Source: Platanthera guangdongensis (lineage: Eukaryota > Streptophyta > Magnoliopsida > Asparagales > Orchidaceae). From it: 64,000 nt of DNA. Below are positions 33,514-44,536 of this stretch, one piece after another (positions within the stretch are counted from its first letter, which is position 1; every line of letters starts with the position of its first letter). Below the pieces are notes generated by a model. The model did not search any database. It saw nothing but the letters and a program-made list of their open reading frames with translations, and was not told the DNA's origin. Location of the stretch: the NCBI GenBank assembly GCA_039583875.1, contig CM077150.1:186562375-186626374 (forward strand), given 5' to 3'. Made by a program: the position numbers and the translations under genes.

Positions 33514-35553
33514 TTAATGAACCTTAGAACCCAAAGTATTCTTGGGTCCTTGGTATTTGTTAGTTTGCAACCTGACAAAGCTACCTACTGGTTTTCCAAT
33601 AGGCAGTTTGATACTCACTTTGGCACTAGCATTGTGCCAATAATCCATTGCAAAATGGCCAACTTTGCCACAACACCAACATTCAAACTTATTGTACCTT
33701 TGCTTAGGTACTGTCTTTGCTGTCTTATCTACAACTGACTTGTTGAATGTTGGGGCTTTGCCCTTGGACTTGGACTTGGACTGCTCAGTCCTTGCAGGTC
33801 TAGTAAAGCCCAGTCCAGCTTTACCCTTGTGATGAACAAATTCATCAATTATGGGTAACACTGACTTAGGTTTGGAAAACCTAGCAACAAGCTCTCTCTC
33901 CTTCTGAAGATTGATCTCCAGACACTTGATTTGATCATTCTTATAGGTGATAGTCCCCATCTGAATCACTGTTATGTGTTTCAGTCTGGCTATCTCATTA
34001 AGTTTTTGATCAAATAACTTCTCAACCTCAGTTGCAGCAGCTTTAAGATCAACAATTTCCTTTGCCTGACTTTTGGCTAGGAACTTGCTCTTCTTGTAAG
34101 CTTGCAACAGTACTTTGTATTCATCTATCAACTGATGAATATCTGCTTCAGACTCAGATGCACTCTCATCACTTGATGATGATGAATCTGAATCTGTACT
34201 GGCACAAGAAATTGAACTTAGAGTTGAACATTGTACCTTACTGGGTCCTGGCTGTTCCAGAATTTTGTCACCTTCTGTCAATGCCATTAGCCCTTGACAT
34301 TGACTGTCTTCTTGTTCATATATAGACTCCAAAATCTGCATGAACTCTTCTTCTTCTTCAGCAAACAGCCCTATGTATGCCTCAGCATCTGACTCAGTTT
34401 CTGAAGAAGAAATATCTGACAGAGTCTTCTCCTTCTTGGCAACAAAAGACTTCTCTTTCTTGTCTTTGAAATGAGTTTTCTTCCTGTCACTAGACTCCTT
34501 TCTCTTTTCTGGACAATCTGCAACAACATGGCCTTGTCTATTGCAGCAATAACACACTATTTTTGAAACAGTTGCCTTGCTAGACTTAGTCCTCTTCCTG
34601 TCCTTCTTTGAAGCCTTTTTATTCTGATATAAGTCTTCTTTTCCCTGTGAAGTAGAAGGCCTTGACCTCCACTGTTTCTTCTTCAAGAACTTCTGAAAAT
34701 GTCTAGTGAAGGCAGCAAAGTCCTCATCACTTTCACTGCTTTCTGACTTTGTGCTGACAGACTCATCTGACTCTGATTCAGCAACTTTTGGTGGAGGAGA
34801 AGGTGACTTACATCTGTACTTTCTGGGGGCTTCTGATTTAAAAGCTACTGTTCTTTCCTTATGTTCATTTCTTTTTGATTTCTCCTCCTCTTTCCTCACT
34901 GTCAACTGCATTTCATATGATAACAATTTGCCAAACAGTGTAGGTGGAGGAATTTCTCCCAACTTAGCCATTTCTCTAATGGCACAGATCTTGGTGTCCC
35001 AATCTTTAGTTAGGGACCTTAAGAACTTGTCATTTAGTTCATAATTACTGAACTCTCTTCCATAAGACATGAGTTCATTCACTATCATATAGAACTTCTT
35101 GTAGCACTCAGTTATGCTATCACCCTTTCCTTGTCTAAAACTTTCATACTCTTGATTTAGCAAGGATTTTCTATCTTGCCTAACTTCTTCAGAACCCTCC
35201 ATATAGACAATGAGAGTATCCCACATCTCTTTGGCTGTCTTACAGTGTATTAGATTCTGAAAAGTGGCATCATCTATGGCACTTAAAATGATGTTTTGAG
35301 CCCTTTTGTCCATGGTGGCTAGGACAATCTCATCCTTAGTCATTTCAGAGAAATCCTTTGGTGTTCTCTGATTAGCATCTAGGACTGACACCTTCATGGG
35401 CACATATGGCCCTTCCTTTACTGTGATGTAAATTCTTGGGTCTGAGGCCTCCATAAACAGCCTTACCCTTTCCTTCCATATGCCAAAGATTTCCTTCCTA
35501 CATATAGGTAGTTTCATGGATCCCAATTCCTTGTGATTTTCTGTGGAACCCAT
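33514..35553 (-). CDS. Element C gag (capsid/nucleocapsid)
   Basis: There are 679 codons from ATG 35551-35553 (MGSTENHKELGSMKLP). A copia-type capsid region (IWKERVRLFM, YESFRQGKGDSITECYKKFY, LRSLTKDWDTK) is followed by a Ser/Lys/Glu-rich stretch, a zinc knuckle CYCCNRQGHVVADC (residues about 334-347), an acidic coiled-coil region (DEYKVLLQAYKKSKFLAKSQ) and a second knuckle near residue 625. That second knuckle reads CWCCGKVGHFAMDY, so its last zinc ligand Cys is Tyr here, while D keeps Cys. The long gag with coiled coil fits Sireviruses. It ends in TAA, in frame with pol. Confidence 0.92.
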   Translation of the reverse strand: MGSTENHKELGSMKLPICRKEIFGIWKERVRLFMEASDPRIYITVKEGPYVPMKVSVLDANQRTPKDFSEMTKDEIVLATMDKRAQNIILSAIDDATFQNLIHCKTAKEMWDTLIVYMEGSEEVRQDRKSLLNQEYESFRQGKGDSITECYKKFYMIVNELMSYGREFSNYELNDKFLRSLTKDWDTKICAIREMAKLGEIPPPTLFGKLLSYEMQLTVRKEEEKSKRNEHKERTVAFKSEAPRKYRCKSPSPPPKVAESESDESVSTKSESSESDEDFAAFTRHFQKFLKKKQWRSRPSTSQGKEDLYQNKKASKKDRKRTKSSKATVSKIVCYCCNRQGHVVADCPEKRKESSDRKKTHFKDKKEKSFVAKKEKTLSDISSSETESDAEAYIGLFAEEEEEFMQILESIYEQEDSQCQGLMALTEGDKILEQPGPSKVQCSTLSSISCASTDSDSSSSSDESASESEADIHQLIDEYKVLLQAYKKSKFLAKSQAKEIVDLKAAATEVEKLFDQKLNEIARLKHITVIQMGTITYKNDQIKCLEINLQKERELVARFSKPKSVLPIIDEFVHHKGKAGLGFTRPARTEQSKSKSKGKAPTFNKSVVDKTAKTVPKQRYNKFECWCCGKVGHFAMDYWHNASAKVSIKLPIGKPVGSFVRLQTNKYQGPKNTLGSKVH

Positions 35554-35643
35554 GGTTCTTGATTTTCTTGAATCTGTAATTTGACTTAGACTGAATCTGC
35601 CAATCAGGATCTCCTCAGACTGTTAGTTCTTGTTGAGGAACCT

Positions 35644-35656
35644 CCCTCTGATACCA
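35644..35656 (-). other. Element C primer-binding site
   Basis: The sense strand reads TGGTATCAGAGGG, two bases after the 5' LTR end (TTTCA). It is complementary to the 3' end of initiator tRNA-Met. Confidence 0.9.
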
Positions 35657-35658
35657 CT

Positions 35659-37708
35659 TGAAAGATATAGTACCTAAACACCTAGAGGGGGGGGGGGGGT
35701 GAATAGGTGACCAAAATATTTTTAAACTTTAATGGCAGCAATCAGTTTTAAACACAGAATCTAATCTACTTTTGCACAGCAATCACACAGCATACACAGC
35801 AAATCACAATCACAGCAGACACAGAGTTTTATAGTGGTTCCCCAAGCTTTGGGTACATCCACTTTCCCCCTTCGCCTATCTAGCAGTGTACTAGATTCGG
35901 CCAAACTTCTCCACTATCTCAGAACCCAAACTGGTTCCTACACCTCAGGCCCAAGGCCCTACAACTCAGCTTTTCCACAAAGCCTACACTCAGCCACAAA
36001 GGCCTACACTCAGCCACCCAGGCCTACACTCAGCCACCAAGGCCTACACTCAGAGATTTCAATCTCCTACACTCAGGCTCTCAAGCCCTACACTCAGCCT
36101 TTATAATTACAGGCTTACAAAACTCAGATCCAAAGGATCCTACAAGATAAAAATGATTATACAATTGTTAACTCAGCAACCCAAAGACTAGAGAGGGGAG
36201 TTGTGAGTTTCTTGATGAGTTCTTGGAAGAACTCAGCTGGAATCAATCTGACTTAGCTTTCTTCAAAGCTTCTTGAAAGTAGAACTCAATAAGACTGACT
36301 CCTTCTGCAGTTGATCCTTGATCTCTGCTTCTTAAGATCCAGAATAAATCTGAACCCTTCTTCTCAGCCTAGTTCCAATGGTTGATTTCTTGGATGGAGC
36401 TCTCTCTCTCCAACTTCTTAGATCTGCACTTGAATATTCAAGGAATAGCTAGATCTTCTTTGTTGAATACTTGATCAATGATTTGAACAACTCCCTTTTT
36501 TTAACAACTTCTTCTGTAGACAGCATAGGCCTATTTATAGGCCTTCTTCATGGTAACCGGCTGGTCCGGTCCATAACTGAATTCTGACAACTCTGACAAG
36601 TGCTGTAGACCGGCTGGAACGGCAGCTGTCAAGTCATCCAGTCAGTTCTTGAAAATTCTCTAACTGTTTGATAGTGTCGAGACTTTCTGTCTTTAAGTGT
36701 CGACACTTATAGATCAAGTGTCGACACATGTTGTCTAAGTGTCGACACTAGTCTACAAGGTGTCGACACAACTCCTTGTGTTGTTGATTCTTTATCTCGA
36801 CACTGCTTCTTCTTCATGTGTCGACACTGAAATTGAGTGTTGACACAACTACTTGTTCTTCAGAATTTTGCTGAATTCTTCTAAGTGTCGACACAACACC
36901 TTTATGTCGACACATCTTCATGTGTTGTATCTGTCAAGTATCGACACTACTTCTTAGTGTCGACACATGTCTTCAGTGTTAATACTTGTTGAGTGTCGAC
37001 ACAGCTCCTTGTGTCGACACATTCTTCTTCTTGTTGAGACTTCAGCTGAGTGTCGACACATTCCCATAGTGTCGACACTTGTACTTAGAATAATTTGTTG
37101 AACTTTGCTGTTCTTTGCTAAGTGTCGACACAGCTCATTGTGTCGACACTTTCTTCAAGTGTTGAGTCTTCAGCTAAGTGTCGACACATTGTTCTGGGTG
37201 TCGACACTTACTTCCAGTGTTGACTCTTCTGCTAAGTGTCGACACATTGTTCTGGGTGTCGACACTTACTTCAAGTGTTGACTCTTCTGTTGAGTGTCGA
37301 CACATTGTTCTGGGTGTCGACACTTGTACTTAGTCTCTGCAGACTTTTGCTGAGTGTCGACACAGCTTCACTGGGTGTCGACACAGCTTCACTGGCTTTT
37401 CTTCACTGAGTGTCGACACAGCTCCTTGTGTCGACACTTTCAGTCTGGTGTCGACTCAGCATCCCTGGTGTCGACACAATGACTACAAGTGTCGACACTG
37501 CTTGCCTGGGTGTCGACACAAGTCTTCTTAAGTGTCGATACTTTCCCTCTGGGTGTCGACACATGGACTTAGAAACTTTTTTGCTTCAGTCCTGCAAATA
37601 CTTAACCTGCACAAGTAACTCAAAATACATCAAATACATTTTGATGTATATCATTGAGTTGGGTGAGGCTTCTTCAAATAAGGTACATTTAGACTAATGT
37701 ACCCAACA
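35659..37708 (-). repeat. Element C 5' LTR
   Basis: The 2050-bp partner of 24677-26741 has very few differences by eye, mostly single substitutions plus a longer G run (13 against 11). It contains the same palindrome array (about 36670-37565), a TATAAATA box at 36532-36539 (complement) and the CACTCAGCC-type tandem repeat. Confidence 0.93.
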
Positions 37709-37713
37709 ATAAC

Positions 37714-37950
37714 CATCCCCTACCTATGTTTTGCAACAACAAGACCACTATATATATCTCTAAAAATCTGGTCTTCCATGAGAGGACAAAGCACATTGAA
37801 GTCAACTGCCATTTTATTCCGGAAGAGATTTTGAAGAAACAGATATGTACTCCCTTCATTACCTCCGACAACGAGTGAGCAGATATCACCACCAAGCCTA
37901 TGTCTGCTTCCTTTTTTCACATTTGCAACAAGCTGGTCATGATTGATATA
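37714..37950 (+). pseudogene. Element F RNase H C-terminal fragment (Ty1/copia)
   Basis: The frame reads copia RNase H tail motifs: CNNKTTIYIS, LVFHERTKHIEV, CHFIPEEIL and ADITTKP. It has an in-frame TGA near 37876, within the stretch that is normally NQLADIFTK. It starts at C's right TSD, so the rest of this pol should lie left of the nested insertions, outside the window. It is immediately followed by a PPT and an LTR, as expected for the end of pol. Confidence 0.78.
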
Positions 37951-37960
37951 TATGCTCCAG

Positions 37961-37972
37961 CTTGAGGGGGGG
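37961..37972 (+). other. Element F polypurine tract
   Basis: CTTGAGGGGGGG lies directly before TGTTGATGTA, the LTR start. Confidence 0.75.
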
Positions 37973-39307
37973 TGTTGATGTATGGTGACCGGGCGGTTTG
38001 GTGGTCTGACCTTGCTGGCTTGGAGACTGGGCGGTCTGGCGGTCTGACCCTGGCAGCTTGGATACTGCGCGGTCTAGCAGTTTCTCTCCAACGGTTTGCT
38101 AGGAGGAGGTTGATGATTGGTGACCAAGCGGTCTGGAGGCTTGACACAGGAGTCTTGAAGATAATATTGGCTTGTCTTCTCTTTAGTGTTGTTGTCGGGC
38201 GGTTTGTCTAACCGCGCGGCTTGTGCGGCTTGTATAGTTTCTTGTACCTGTAATTTTTAGTCTCACATTGCTTATTTGTAATCTCTCCTCTCTCCTCCAT
38301 TCTATAAAAGGGAGGCCATACCTTTGTAATAATTACATTTTTTGGATAATAAAATTCTGATAGTTCAAATTTCGGTCTACTTTTTTCTCATTCACACAAA
38401 AAACTAAGTCCAGCTTTGTTGTCTGGTCTGCCTAGATCTCCTTTGGCAGACTGTTATTGACCTCGTCGATCTCGGCAAGATGATGACATGTTGTCGCAGA
38501 CCGGATCTTTACGTGGAATGGAGCGGAGTCCGCGGATTTGGCGGTGTGGTCATTCTTGCTGACAAGATCGGTGATCGTGCTTATTGCGGTCTTATTTAAG
38601 CGGCAGACTAACTCTTTTGTCTGCGGTTTGTGGTGTTAGCCGACAGGTTGACATGCAGTTATCCTATTAGTATGGGTGGTGATAACACTCCTCCTCACAC
38701 CTATAAATAGGAGTCCTCGACTCGTCATATATAGTAGTGAACAGTAAGAGCTTGTTCGCACTTGGTTTTTGCGGTTACGATTTTCTAACCACTGCGACTA
38801 AGGAAGTTGTTCTGTGTAGGTTGTGCGGCTAACATCAGGCGGCTAGACAACTAGTGGAATCTATGTGTGGAATAGTTCGCGGATAGCAGTCAGCAGATAA
38901 TAGCTAGTTGTGGTCTATGCAACTAGATCTTTTCCTCGGAGTTGCGGATAAGCAGATCAATTCGACCAATCTATCAACGGGTTCTGTTTGTGTTCCTTCA
39001 ACATTCAATAACAGCAGTCCACACAGTTAGTCATGGATAGGCGACTTCGGCGGTCTCGACGGACACAACTGGAGGTTAGGCGACTTGTGCGGTTACAACC
39101 TGATGTTCACACGGTTAACTTATTGTGACAGTATTATGTTTCCCTTGGTTGCATTATAGTCATGTCTTGCAATGTATACCTCGCCCTGTAAAGAAGTTAA
39201 TTTCAATTGGAAACTCTTGTGCTATAATTGCTGCTGATTTTTAATTGTTTTTAGATGTGGTTGTGTGTTCATGCGACCTCATTTTCAGCTTCCCATAAAT
39301 TTTTACA
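37973..39307 (+). repeat. Element F LTR (1335 bp)
   Basis: It starts TGTTGATGTA after a PPT and ends TTTTTACA directly before a PBS. It contains scattered GCGGTCT/GCGGTTT motifs and two TATA-like boxes, TATAAAAG (38303-38310) and TATAAATA (38702-38709). Being preceded by RNase H and PPT and followed by PBS and gag, it serves as both a 3' and a 5' LTR. Confidence 0.75.
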
Positions 39308-39321
39308 TGGTATCAGACTGG
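39308..39321 (+). other. Element F primer-binding site
   Basis: TGGTATCAGACTGG abuts the LTR end. The first ten bases match the initiator tRNA-Met complement. Confidence 0.75.
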
Positions 39322-39393
39322 TGTTGAAGAGTAGCAGCTCACCAATCTAAGGTTATTATACCTTTGTGAGATCAAGCGATTCAATTGACTGTA

Positions 39394-40858
39394 ATGAAAG
39401 CCGGTTTTGCTAGAGGGATTGAAATTGAACTCTTGACGCAGACCAACTTCAAGATATGGATGTCATGCATGGAGAGTTATCTTCTTGGCGAGGATCTCTA
39501 GGAAGTTATCGGTGGTGATAACTGACAAGAAGTGGTTGTTGTCAGAGGAAATGCTGAGGCAGTGAAAGCATGGAAGCGAACCGATGCAAAGGATATATTC
39601 GCTCTGAAGTATTAGGTTTCACCGGAATTGTTTGACTACATCATCAAATGTCGGGCAGCATCTAAAATCTGGATGGCCTGTTGATCAAGAAGAACATAGT
39701 TCAGCTATAGTTCTTGGAAATTGAGTTGGCGAAGACCACTCATGGTGAGATGTACGTTTCTTCTTTCATATTGAAAATAAAGAACATCTGCTCTGAGATT
39801 ACAACATTAGACCCAGAAGAGCCGATCTCAGAGTCAAAGCTGAAGAGGTACATCATCCGCGGCTTGCAGAAGGAGTATGTTGCCTTTGTGACATCTGTGC
39901 AAGGTTAGGCCAATCAGTCATCTCTGCTTGAGCTAGAGAATCTGTTAGCTTCACAGGAAAGTTTGGCGCTGTAGATGGTTGGAGTCTCAATCTCAGGGGG
40001 AGATGGCGAGGCTCTCTTCTCTTGCAAGAAGAAGAAGTCGGACAGGAAGAAGAAGACACATGTTACCGAAGGTCCGTCTTATTCGTCACAACAGGATAGG
40101 AGCAAGCCTCCTAAGGTTTATGATGGGAAAAAGCGGGGCACACCTTGGTGCTACAGATACAATAAGCTTGGTTACATCCGCAGGTATTTCAGGGTGAATC
40201 TTCATCCGGGACATGCTGTAGGGAAGGAGGAGGCTGGGTCCATGACTAAGGAAGGAGGATGGGGGAGTACCTTCATGATGGGAACTTGTGTTCGGGTGCT
40301 CTCCTCTGTCAACTATCATGAGGACTGGATCGTAGACTCTGGTATGGTCATCACCTCACCGGTGATGAGTTAAAATTCTCTTCTCTACATGATTACAAAG
40401 GTAATGATGTCATTATTACTGCTAATGATTCTGTTCATGTTGTAGATAAGGACGGATCGATTTCTTTAGGCAGTGATCATGGGCCACTCACTTTGTAGAG
40501 TGTGTATCACGTGCCTAGGATGAAGAAAAAGTTCTTCTCGGTGACCAACATAGTTGACACTGGGTATCACGTTCTGTTTAGCCCGACAAAAGTGAAGTTT
40601 CTCTAGAACATGTCAACTGTGAAAGTTGACATCACTCATGTTGGTAGGAGGGTGAAAGACTTGTTTGTTTTGGCAACAAGTTCCTATGTTGAAAATATGA
40701 GGGCTAATGATAGCGCTGGTATTTGGCATAAGAGACTTGGGCATGTTGGGATGGACAAACTGAAGGCTATGGCGGTGAGAGTCCTGGTGCATGGCTTGCC
40801 TATCTTTCAACCTATAGTGACGGTCATGTCTCTATAGGTTGTTAGTATGGAACGACAC
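39394..40858 (+). pseudogene. Element F gag, protease and integrase start (decayed Ty1/copia)
   Basis: From ATG 39394 the frame reads a copia gag N-terminus (LLTQTNFKIWMSCMESYLLGEDL). It then hits several in-frame stops and frameshifts. Later pieces show KRYIIRGLQKEYVAFVTSVQG, a degenerate zinc knuckle CYRYNKLGYIRRYF (two ligands changed to Tyr, the last to Phe), the protease motif DWIVDSG (near 40325) and the pre-integrase HKRLGHVGMDKLKAM (near 40729). It is cut at 40858 by element E1. No function remains. Confidence 0.78.
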
Positions 40859-42501
40859 TGTTGGAACTGATGTTTCATATTCCCTGAGTTTGAAAATATC
40901 AATTCCCAGGTTGTATTTGATCACATATTCTGTTCATAGAGTGTGCAGGTTGACAGGTGCAAGCGAAGAAGAATACTCCTATGGACACTAACGTTGAATG
41001 ATAGAAGTTACCGCCGAGCGGTAGATGTGAATTAATTGGACAGAGCTCTCGGGAAGTTACCGCTCCGCTCTAGTCATACCGCATGCGCTAGCTCAAGGAA
41101 TTATTTTGTCCAGGCTCTCGGGAAATTACCGCAGGCGTTAGTTATTACTGCGCTTCGCTAGTCTCTCGACGAACATCAAGCATGACTTCTCGAGAAACGA
41201 ATCTATCGCTAGGCGATAGAGGTTAATGCGCCACGCTAGCCTCTTGATGAATGTCGAGACGTTCTTCTCGAGAAACCAATCTACCGCCAGGCGATAGAGG
41301 TTAACGCGCCGCGCTAGACTCTCAACGAATATCGAGATGTTTTTCTCGAGAAACCATTCTATCGCAGGAGATAGCTCTTACCATTCCGCGCTAGCCTTCA
41401 CTGTGCATCACAACAACTGTTCAGAATCATCGTGTCCTATTTTACCACGCGGCGGTAGTTGTAACCGTGCGGCGCTAGCAATGATAAAACGAAAAATATC
41501 TGTTTTAAATAATATTCCAGATTTGGACGACCGTTGGCACAACAAGCGCGCGAACTTACTGCCGGGCACTAGTCTTACCGCCGGCGATAGCCTATTTTCA
41601 AGAAGACGTATGAAAGGCTATATTGGTTTCTGTGCCTGTACATCTGAAGAGAAGTAAAGGATGGGTGTTTTTGAATTCTAGGGTTCAGCCGCTCTTTCTT
41701 ACGCTCCGCTCCAAAAGTCTCCGTCGAAGAAGAAGACAATCATCTCCCTCCCGCCCGTGATCAACAGACTCCAACGGCCCAAGATCTACATCGAATACTA
41801 AGAGTCGACCGGTTGCCAGCAAACAGAGATCTCAAGCACCGGTCGCGGATTGCTCTACGAAGAAGTCTTCAAGAGGGAGAACTTCATCATTAAAATATTT
41901 ACATCTTTTACTCATGTAATCTTTTTGTCTTTTCTAAATCTTATAGAAGGAAAAATCGACCGGTAAGGGTCGTCAGAATCCGAGTAGGACTCCGTGGGAA
42001 ATCGTCCTGGGGATAAGGGCGCATAGATCGGGAGGATCTAGCGGTGCTCTAAGACCCATCAGTGTGAGGAGGTGAAGAGCCAGCTCGAAGAATTTTCTTG
42101 GAGGGAAAAGGAGAGAGCCAACCGGTCCGTGGAGTAGATCGATATAGAAACTAAAAGATCGTTTCTACTCATCGCCTTAGATCTCCGACGTCACAGAGAT
42201 CACCCTTTTTGTACTCATTTAGAACTATTGTTGTTTTGAATTCTTGCAATGAAATCCTTCGTTTATGTGTTGATTACTTCTAGATGTGTGTTGTGATTGC
42301 TTAGAGAGTTTGTGTGTTTGTAGGGTTTGAACTTGGATCTGCAAAGGGAAACGAGTTCATAAACTTACTGTCGTATGTTAGCTACCTAATGCCCCGCGGT
42401 AGCTTCCAGACCTCGATTTCTTGGAACGAAATATTTTTAAAGTTCTAACAATACTGTAAACCTTATTCACCCCCCTCTAAGGTTGGCCACGAGATCCAAT
42501 A
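40859..42501 (+). repeat. Element E1 5' LTR (1643 bp)
   Basis: It starts TGTTGGAACTG and probably ends GATCCAATA (a variant of the expected CCAACA) two bases before a canonical PBS. It contains three units of about 78 bp (starting near 41162, 41240 and 41318) with the palindrome TTCTCGAGAA and repeated GCGATAGAGGTTAA/CGCTAG phrases. No E1 3' LTR is present. Confidence 0.82.
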
Positions 42502-42503
42502 AT

Positions 42504-42519
42504 TGGTATCAGAGCGAGG
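42504..42519 (+). other. Element E1 primer-binding site
   Basis: TGGTATCAGAGCGAGG matches the initiator tRNA-Met complement exactly over the usual 12 bases. Confidence 0.92.
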
Positions 42520-42552
42520 TTAGTTCAAAAAGGCTTAAAAACTTGAAGTAAG

Positions 42553-44505
42553 ATGACCAACACTGTTCATGCATTTAATGAGGGACAAGGTGTGAGTAGA
42601 CCTCCACTGTTTATGGGGAGTGACTATAGTCATTATAGAACACTCATGAGAATCATTTTGATGACTCAAAGCATGGACATATGGGCCATGATAGAGACAA
42701 AGTACATTGCACACACCATCACAGTTGGGGATAAAGTCTTAGAAATACCATGTGATAAGTGAGATGACACAGACAAGCTTAGATGTACGAATAATGCCAA
42801 GGCCATGAACTCATTATTCTATGCCTTGGACAAAACTAAATTTAATAAAATATGTAACTGCGAGACTGCTTATGATATATGGCGTCTTCTTGAGCTCACT
42901 TACGAGGGTACTTCGCAGGTGAAGGAGTCAAAGCTGTTCCAACTCGAATCTGAATATGAACAGTTCCGGATGGAGATTGATGAGGATGTGGACATCATGT
43001 ACACGTGATTTACTACGATTGTCAATGCCTCAAGATCTCTCAAAAAGAACTTTCCAACTGGTGACCTAGTGAGGAAGATCCTGCGATCTTTGCCTCCTCA
43101 CTTCAACCCAAAGGTGACAGCCATTGCTGAGTCTCATGAGATCAGCACCCTGGAGATAGAGAGCCTCATCAGCAATATAAAGACACACGAACTTGAATTG
43201 AAGATTCAAGCTGAGGAATATCCCTGGGAAGTAAAGAAGAAGGGACTGGCGCTGAAGGACACAAAGGATAGAAAAGCTGCTGAAGACTCCGAGGAAGATG
43301 AGGAGGAGAGCCTCTACGTTCAGGAGTTCAAAAAATTCATGAAGAATCCCAAGAAGTAGGGACAATTCAAGAAATTCCTGAAGAGATGAGTTGGAGAAGG
43401 CAGAAGGTGGAATAAGCCATCAAAATAGATGGAAAGCGATGATGAGAAGTCCCAGCCGGAGTGTTATCATTGCCACAAGCCTGGTCACCTAAAGAGAGAA
43501 TGCCCAAGACTCCAGAAGGAGGAAAAAGAAAAGCAAAGCAGGCACAAAGGGAAGAAGGTGTTGAAGGCGCTCACCTGGGATGAGGATGGTTCTGATGAAT
43601 GAAGCACCACAGACTTTGTGAGTGAATACGAGGCAAATCTTTGTCTCATGAGAAAGAATCAAGAAGAATCTGACGATGAGTCCAGTGTCCAGAGCGACAC
43701 TGAGATAACTTCACCTACTTATGCTGAACTTCTTGAAATCTACAAAAATTTAGTTGATAAATTATAAAGTGTTATTCTGAGAAGAAGTCCTTGAGAGGCG
43801 AAAACAAGAAAATCAAAAAGAACTTAGAAAAATTAAAAGGTGAAGTTATTAGAAGTGGAAAAGAAAAGATCGAGTGTCTAGAGTGCTCTCACTTGATGAC
43901 AACGATGGAAGAACAAAAAGCAAGTCTCTCCAAGTCGTCGGTGAAAATGAATAGTCTCATAAATGAAAAGAACGTCTTGGAGAAGAGACTTCACTTGTCG
44001 CTTGCCAAGGTAGATGAAGGCAAAAAACAATTTGCCAATCGGTGTGTAATGTTTATAACTGAAAACACTGCCCTAAAGGCGATGATCCATGATCTTAACT
44101 GTGCCATCAAAAAGTTTGGAAGAGGCCAAAAGTCTTTAAATGTGCTACTGGGTGCACAGTGTCATGGATATGGGAAGTTTGGATTAGGATACGTGAGTAC
44201 AACGTCATCACCGAGCGGGAATCAAGAACATTCCAAGCCTAAGGCCAACCTTAATAAGTCTAAAGACAAGGCTAAGAATTCTGGAGGGCTATCCCCGTCC
44301 TCAAGTAAGAGCTCAAGCAACTCGATAAAGGCAGCATCACTGCTTACACTTTATGTGCAAATTGTCATAAGTTTGGTCACACATTTGACTCGTGTTTGAG
44401 GAAAGGTTCCAAGAGGAATACACAAATCTGGCTACCAAAGTCTTCTACCTATCATATGGGTGGGACAACTTGGGTAACTAGAACTTTACCCTCATCTTCT
44501 TTTTA
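42553..44505 (+). pseudogene. Element E1 gag (decayed copia, Sirevirus-like)
   Basis: It starts at ATG 42553. Motifs are RPPLFMGSDYSHY, NSLFYALDKTKFNKICNC, a zinc knuckle CYHCHKPGHLKREC (near 43462-43503) and a Lys/Glu-rich coiled-coil region (43790-44130). In-frame stops include TGA 42760-42762, TGA 43006-43008 and TAG 43357-43359, with more after the knuckle and frame changes. The same stops recur in E2, so this gag was dead before the tandem duplication. Confidence 0.82.
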
Positions 44506-44536
44506 GGTCTGTTGGTAGGCTAAGGACACAAAGAAC

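Larger units (their letters stand above)
24677..37708 (-). mobile_element. Element C: complete Sirevirus-like Ty1/copia retrotransposon
   Basis: This is a 13.0-kb element on the minus strand with TSD ATAAC on both sides (24672-24676 and 37709-37713). Order in the sense direction: 5' LTR (35659-37708), PBS, gag, in-frame stop, pol, palindrome-rich spacer, third ORF, PPT, 3' LTR (24677-26741). The large gag with two zinc knuckles, the copia order protease-integrase-RT-RNase H, and an extra ORF after pol match Sireviruses. Gag and pol frames are full length and ORF3 is broken. Its sister copy D lies at 49881-62358. Confidence 0.95.

Noticed and set aside
42504..42519. tRNA-Met gene fragment
   Set aside because: The match is only to the 3' end complement of initiator tRNA, just after an LTR: it is a primer-binding site, as at 20921, 35644, 39308, 48415 and 51377.
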